A DNA stretch of 7,844 nt from Deltaproteobacteria bacterium (GTDB taxonomy: Bacteria; Bdellovibrionota_C; UBA2361; JAAYZI01), in contig JAAYZI010000176.1 in the NCBI GenBank assembly GCA_012514925.1, positions 1-7,844 on the forward strand, written 5' to 3'. The stretch's first letter is position 1. The number at the start of each line of letters is the position of its first letter. Of the stretch, positions 6,186 to 7,844 are shown piece by piece. The notes below the pieces were generated by a model. The model ran no database searches, had not been told where the DNA came from, and saw only the letters and a list, made by a program, of their open reading frames with translations. The position numbers were made by a program, and so were the translations under genes.

Positions 6186-7490
6186 ATGGGCCATTCGATT
6201 AGAAATACAGTTCTTCCCAGGATTTACGGTAGAAGCGAGCATATCGTATCTCGTAAGAATATAGATCCGGATGCCCTAAAAATCATTCATCGGCTCAGCC
6301 GTAATGGGTATAAAGCTTACCTCGTAGGCGGCGGGGTTCGGGACCTGCTTCTTGACAAAAAACCGAAGGATTTCGACATCGCCACTGATGCCCGCCCCTT
6401 TCGGGTCAAAGCCCTGTTTCGCAACTGTCGCATCATAGGTCGGCGCTTTAAACTTGCGCATGTGTATTTTGCCGGCGGGAAAATCATTGAGGTCTCGACT
6501 TTCCGTGACTCAAATCATGCCGCCGAAGAAGATGAAAACGGAGTCCATCCTGATGAGCCGATCAGAAGCGACAACGTGTACGGCACCGAAGAAACCGACG
6601 CCTTGCGCCGCGACATCACGATCAATGCGCTCTTCTACGATCTATCCAACTTTTCAATCATAGACTATGTCGGCGGCATGCAGGATCTACAAGACCGGCG
6701 GGTGCGAGTGATCGGAGACCCACAAAGCCGTTTCATCGAAGATCCAGTGCGCCTCTTACGCGTCGTAAGATATGCAGCCAAAGCCGATTTTTCGATTGAC
6801 CCTCAGTGCAAAAAGGCGATTTTGAAAAACCATGACTTGATCCTCAAAAGCTCAAGCATGCGTTTATATGAAGAGCTTAGAAAAGATCTTTGCTCCGGCT
6901 ATTGCAGCAAAACCTTGCCCTTGCTTTATAAATACCAACTACTGCAGCACTTGTTGCCGGAGCTGTCTCATCAAGACATGCTTGCGCCGCAAAGCCCCTA
7001 CGTCGCCTGTTTAAAGCACGCAGATACAGTTGTAGCTAACCACCCCGAAACCGCCATGACCCCGATGCTCTGTCTCCTGGGGCTTTTCATGTTGCATTCT
7101 GATCCATCTACCTTAGATTTTACCCAGCACTTCAGCGAACAAGACGAGGTCTATGAGTTCTCCAACGAGATCTTTAAAAAGTTAGCGGTACCACGCAAAG
7201 AGCGCGAGCGCATTTGCGGAACGCTGACACTGTGGCTCAAGATTTTGACGACCCCCACCGAGAAACTAAAACCAAGCACTCTGATAAGAAACGAAAATTA
7301 TCAGGTTCTTTTGACACTGCTTGAATTAATTAACCGGTCTGGTCGGCAACAAACCCTGCTTGACTTTTTGACGGCGCTGCCAAAAAGGCGCGATAGCGGC
7401 CGCGGCCAAAGCAAATCCCGGCGCAAGCGGAGTTCAAACACTCGCCGTGGCGCTGGTTGGCGTTCACCCATGCCGAGGAGAAGAGCGTGA
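6186..7490 (+). CDS. pcnB: Poly(A) polymerase I (PcnB), class II nucleotidyltransferase
   Basis: The enzyme adds 3' poly(A) tails to RNAs and so marks them for exonuclease decay. It is cytoplasmic and related to CCA-adding enzymes. The N-terminal nucleotidyltransferase head is clear: LVGGGVRDLLL from residue 46, then the metal-binding pair D62 and D64 in KDFDIATDA. FRNCRIIGRRFKLAHV (about 78-93) and the upstream SRKNI (about 32-36) separate PcnB from CCA enzymes, as I recall E. coli PcnB. RRDITINAL (141-149) and the neck EDPVRLLRVVRYAAK (185-199) follow, then a helical body to about 395. The last 35 residues contain 15 Arg/Lys, an RNA-binding tail typical of PcnB. The 434-residue length is slightly below E. 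coli (about 465). I chose ATG 6186 (weak AGGTGG before it). The frame could extend to TTG 6141, adding 15 residues unlike the family. Its stop overlaps the start of the next gene by GTGA, so the two are probably translationally coupled. Confidence 0.93.
   Translation: MGHSIRNTVLPRIYGRSEHIVSRKNIDPDALKIIHRLSRNGYKAYLVGGGVRDLLLDKKPKDFDIATDARPFRVKALFRNCRIIGRRFKLAHVYFAGGKIIEVSTFRDSNHAAEEDENGVHPDEPIRSDNVYGTEETDALRRDITINALFYDLSNFSIIDYVGGMQDLQDRRVRVIGDPQSRFIEDPVRLLRVVRYAAKADFSIDPQCKKAILKNHDLILKSSSMRLYEELRKDLCSGYCSKTLPLLYKYQLLQHLLPELSHQDMLAPQSPYVACLKHADTVVANHPETAMTPMLCLLGLFMLHSDPSTLDFTQHFSEQDEVYEFSNEIFKKLAVPRKERERICGTLTLWLKILTTPTEKLKPSTLIRNENYQVLLTLLELINRSGRQQTLLDFLTALPKRRDSGRGQSKSRRKRSSNTRRGAGWRSPMPRRRA
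7475..7480 (+). promoter_or_regulatory. Ribosome site for the downstream membrane-protein gene, inside the pcnB 3' end
   Basis: GAGGAG lies six bases before the GTG at 7487 and within the pcnB reading frame. It supports GTG 7487 as the start over the weaker in-frame TTG at 7457, which has no such site. Confidence 0.65.
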
Positions 7491-7844
7491 AGGAGAACCA
7501 GTTCCTGCTCTTTCTCAAGGCTACCGGCCAAACCTACCTTCGCTGTGCCGCTAAGGCGACGCAAGGATTGCGCCGCAACTGGACGCTAATTATCGCGGCT
7601 TTAGCGGCCTATCTGCTCGTGATTCTAGCCTCCAAGCTGCTAGCACCATGGGGCTTCGCGGGGGGGATTATGCTCGGGCTGATTTCGATCATGTTGCTTT
7701 CAATGTACTTTGGCTGGATCGTGGAGACTGTCCAGGGCCGCCGCTTAAGCTGGCAGGATTTTGTGCGCTTTGAGATGGGGCTATTTTCAGACACACTTAG
7801 CGTGGCATTCCTGCTTTTCATAATCACTTGGCCATTTCAAATAA
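7487..7844 (+). CDS. Multi-pass membrane protein of unknown function, 3' end outside the window
   Basis: The frame begins at GTG 7487, overlaps the pcnB stop in a GTGA junction, has a GAGGAG ribosome site six bases upstream, and stays open to the window edge (119 codons plus one base). The visible part has a basic, amphipathic N-terminal segment (residues 1-31, several Arg and Lys, likely cytoplasmic). It then shows probable membrane helices at about 32-49, 56-79 and 100-118, with a charged loop between the second and third (ETVQGRRLSWQDFVRFE, 80-96). The positive-inside rule fits an N-terminus in the cytoplasm. I do not recognise the family. No catalytic motif is visible, and the missing C-terminal part may hold more helices. 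The overlap with pcnB suggests a shared transcript and coupled translation. A functional link to RNA decay is not shown. Confidence 0.75.
   Translation, partial: MKENQFLLFLKATGQTYLRCAAKATQGLRRNWTLIIAALAAYLLVILASKLLAPWGFAGGIMLGLISIMLLSMYFGWIVETVQGRRLSWQDFVRFEMGLFSDTLSVAFLLFIITWPFQI

Noticed and set aside
7609..7827. 72-codon - strand frame at the right edge
   Set aside because: The + strand here encodes membrane helices in frame with a good GTG start and ribosome site, and the antisense product is low-complexity polar sequence.
1..7844. CRISPR array, insertion sequence, phage or defence genes
   Set aside because: No regularly spaced repeats, transposase motifs, long terminal inverted repeats, integrase or nuclease signatures were seen. 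The protein families are those of housekeeping and envelope genes.

Overview
The window looks like ordinary chromosomal DNA from a Gram-negative bacterium, probably of proteobacterial or former deltaproteobacterial type. The basis is a signal-peptide-bearing SurA/parvulin chaperone, a phosphohexomutase very close to the proteobacterial AlgC type, and a PcnB-type poly(A) polymerase with an arginine-rich tail. Base composition is mixed, roughly half G+C by eye, and CTAG is not avoided. The assignment rests on protein family resemblance only, and no rRNA or tRNA is present to confirm it.

Layout. From the left edge to 5707 four genes run on the + strand: a membrane-anchored protein of unknown function cut by the window edge (2-679), a periplasmic SurA-like peptidyl-prolyl isomerase (793-1752), a phosphomannomutase/phosphoglucomutase (1841-3214), and a reduced UvrA-family ATPase (3239-5707). 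Spacing narrows along the row (113, 88 and 24 nt between genes), so at least the mutase and UvrA-like genes are probably co-transcribed. A 70-codon gene follows on the - strand (5739-5951), convergent with the UvrA-like gene and preceded by a perfect Shine-Dalgarno sequence. A gap of about 230 nt with small hairpins and a possible promoter separates it from a + strand pair: pcnB (6186-7490) and a multi-pass membrane protein whose GTG start overlaps the pcnB stop and which runs off the right edge (7487-7844).

How the genes fit together. The SurA-like protein would assist outer-membrane protein folding, and the mutase would supply sugar phosphates for surface polysaccharide, so the left half leans towards the cell envelope. 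pcnB acts in RNA decay. The UvrA-like protein is the most unusual item. Both ATPase cassettes and the second zinc module are intact, but the stretch corresponding to the DNA-contacting insertion domain and half of the first zinc module appear to be missing, while a UvrB-binding-like region seems to remain. This suggests a specialised paralogue rather than the housekeeping nucleotide-excision subunit. I see no complete new multi-gene system, CRISPR array, insertion sequence, prophage or RNA gene.
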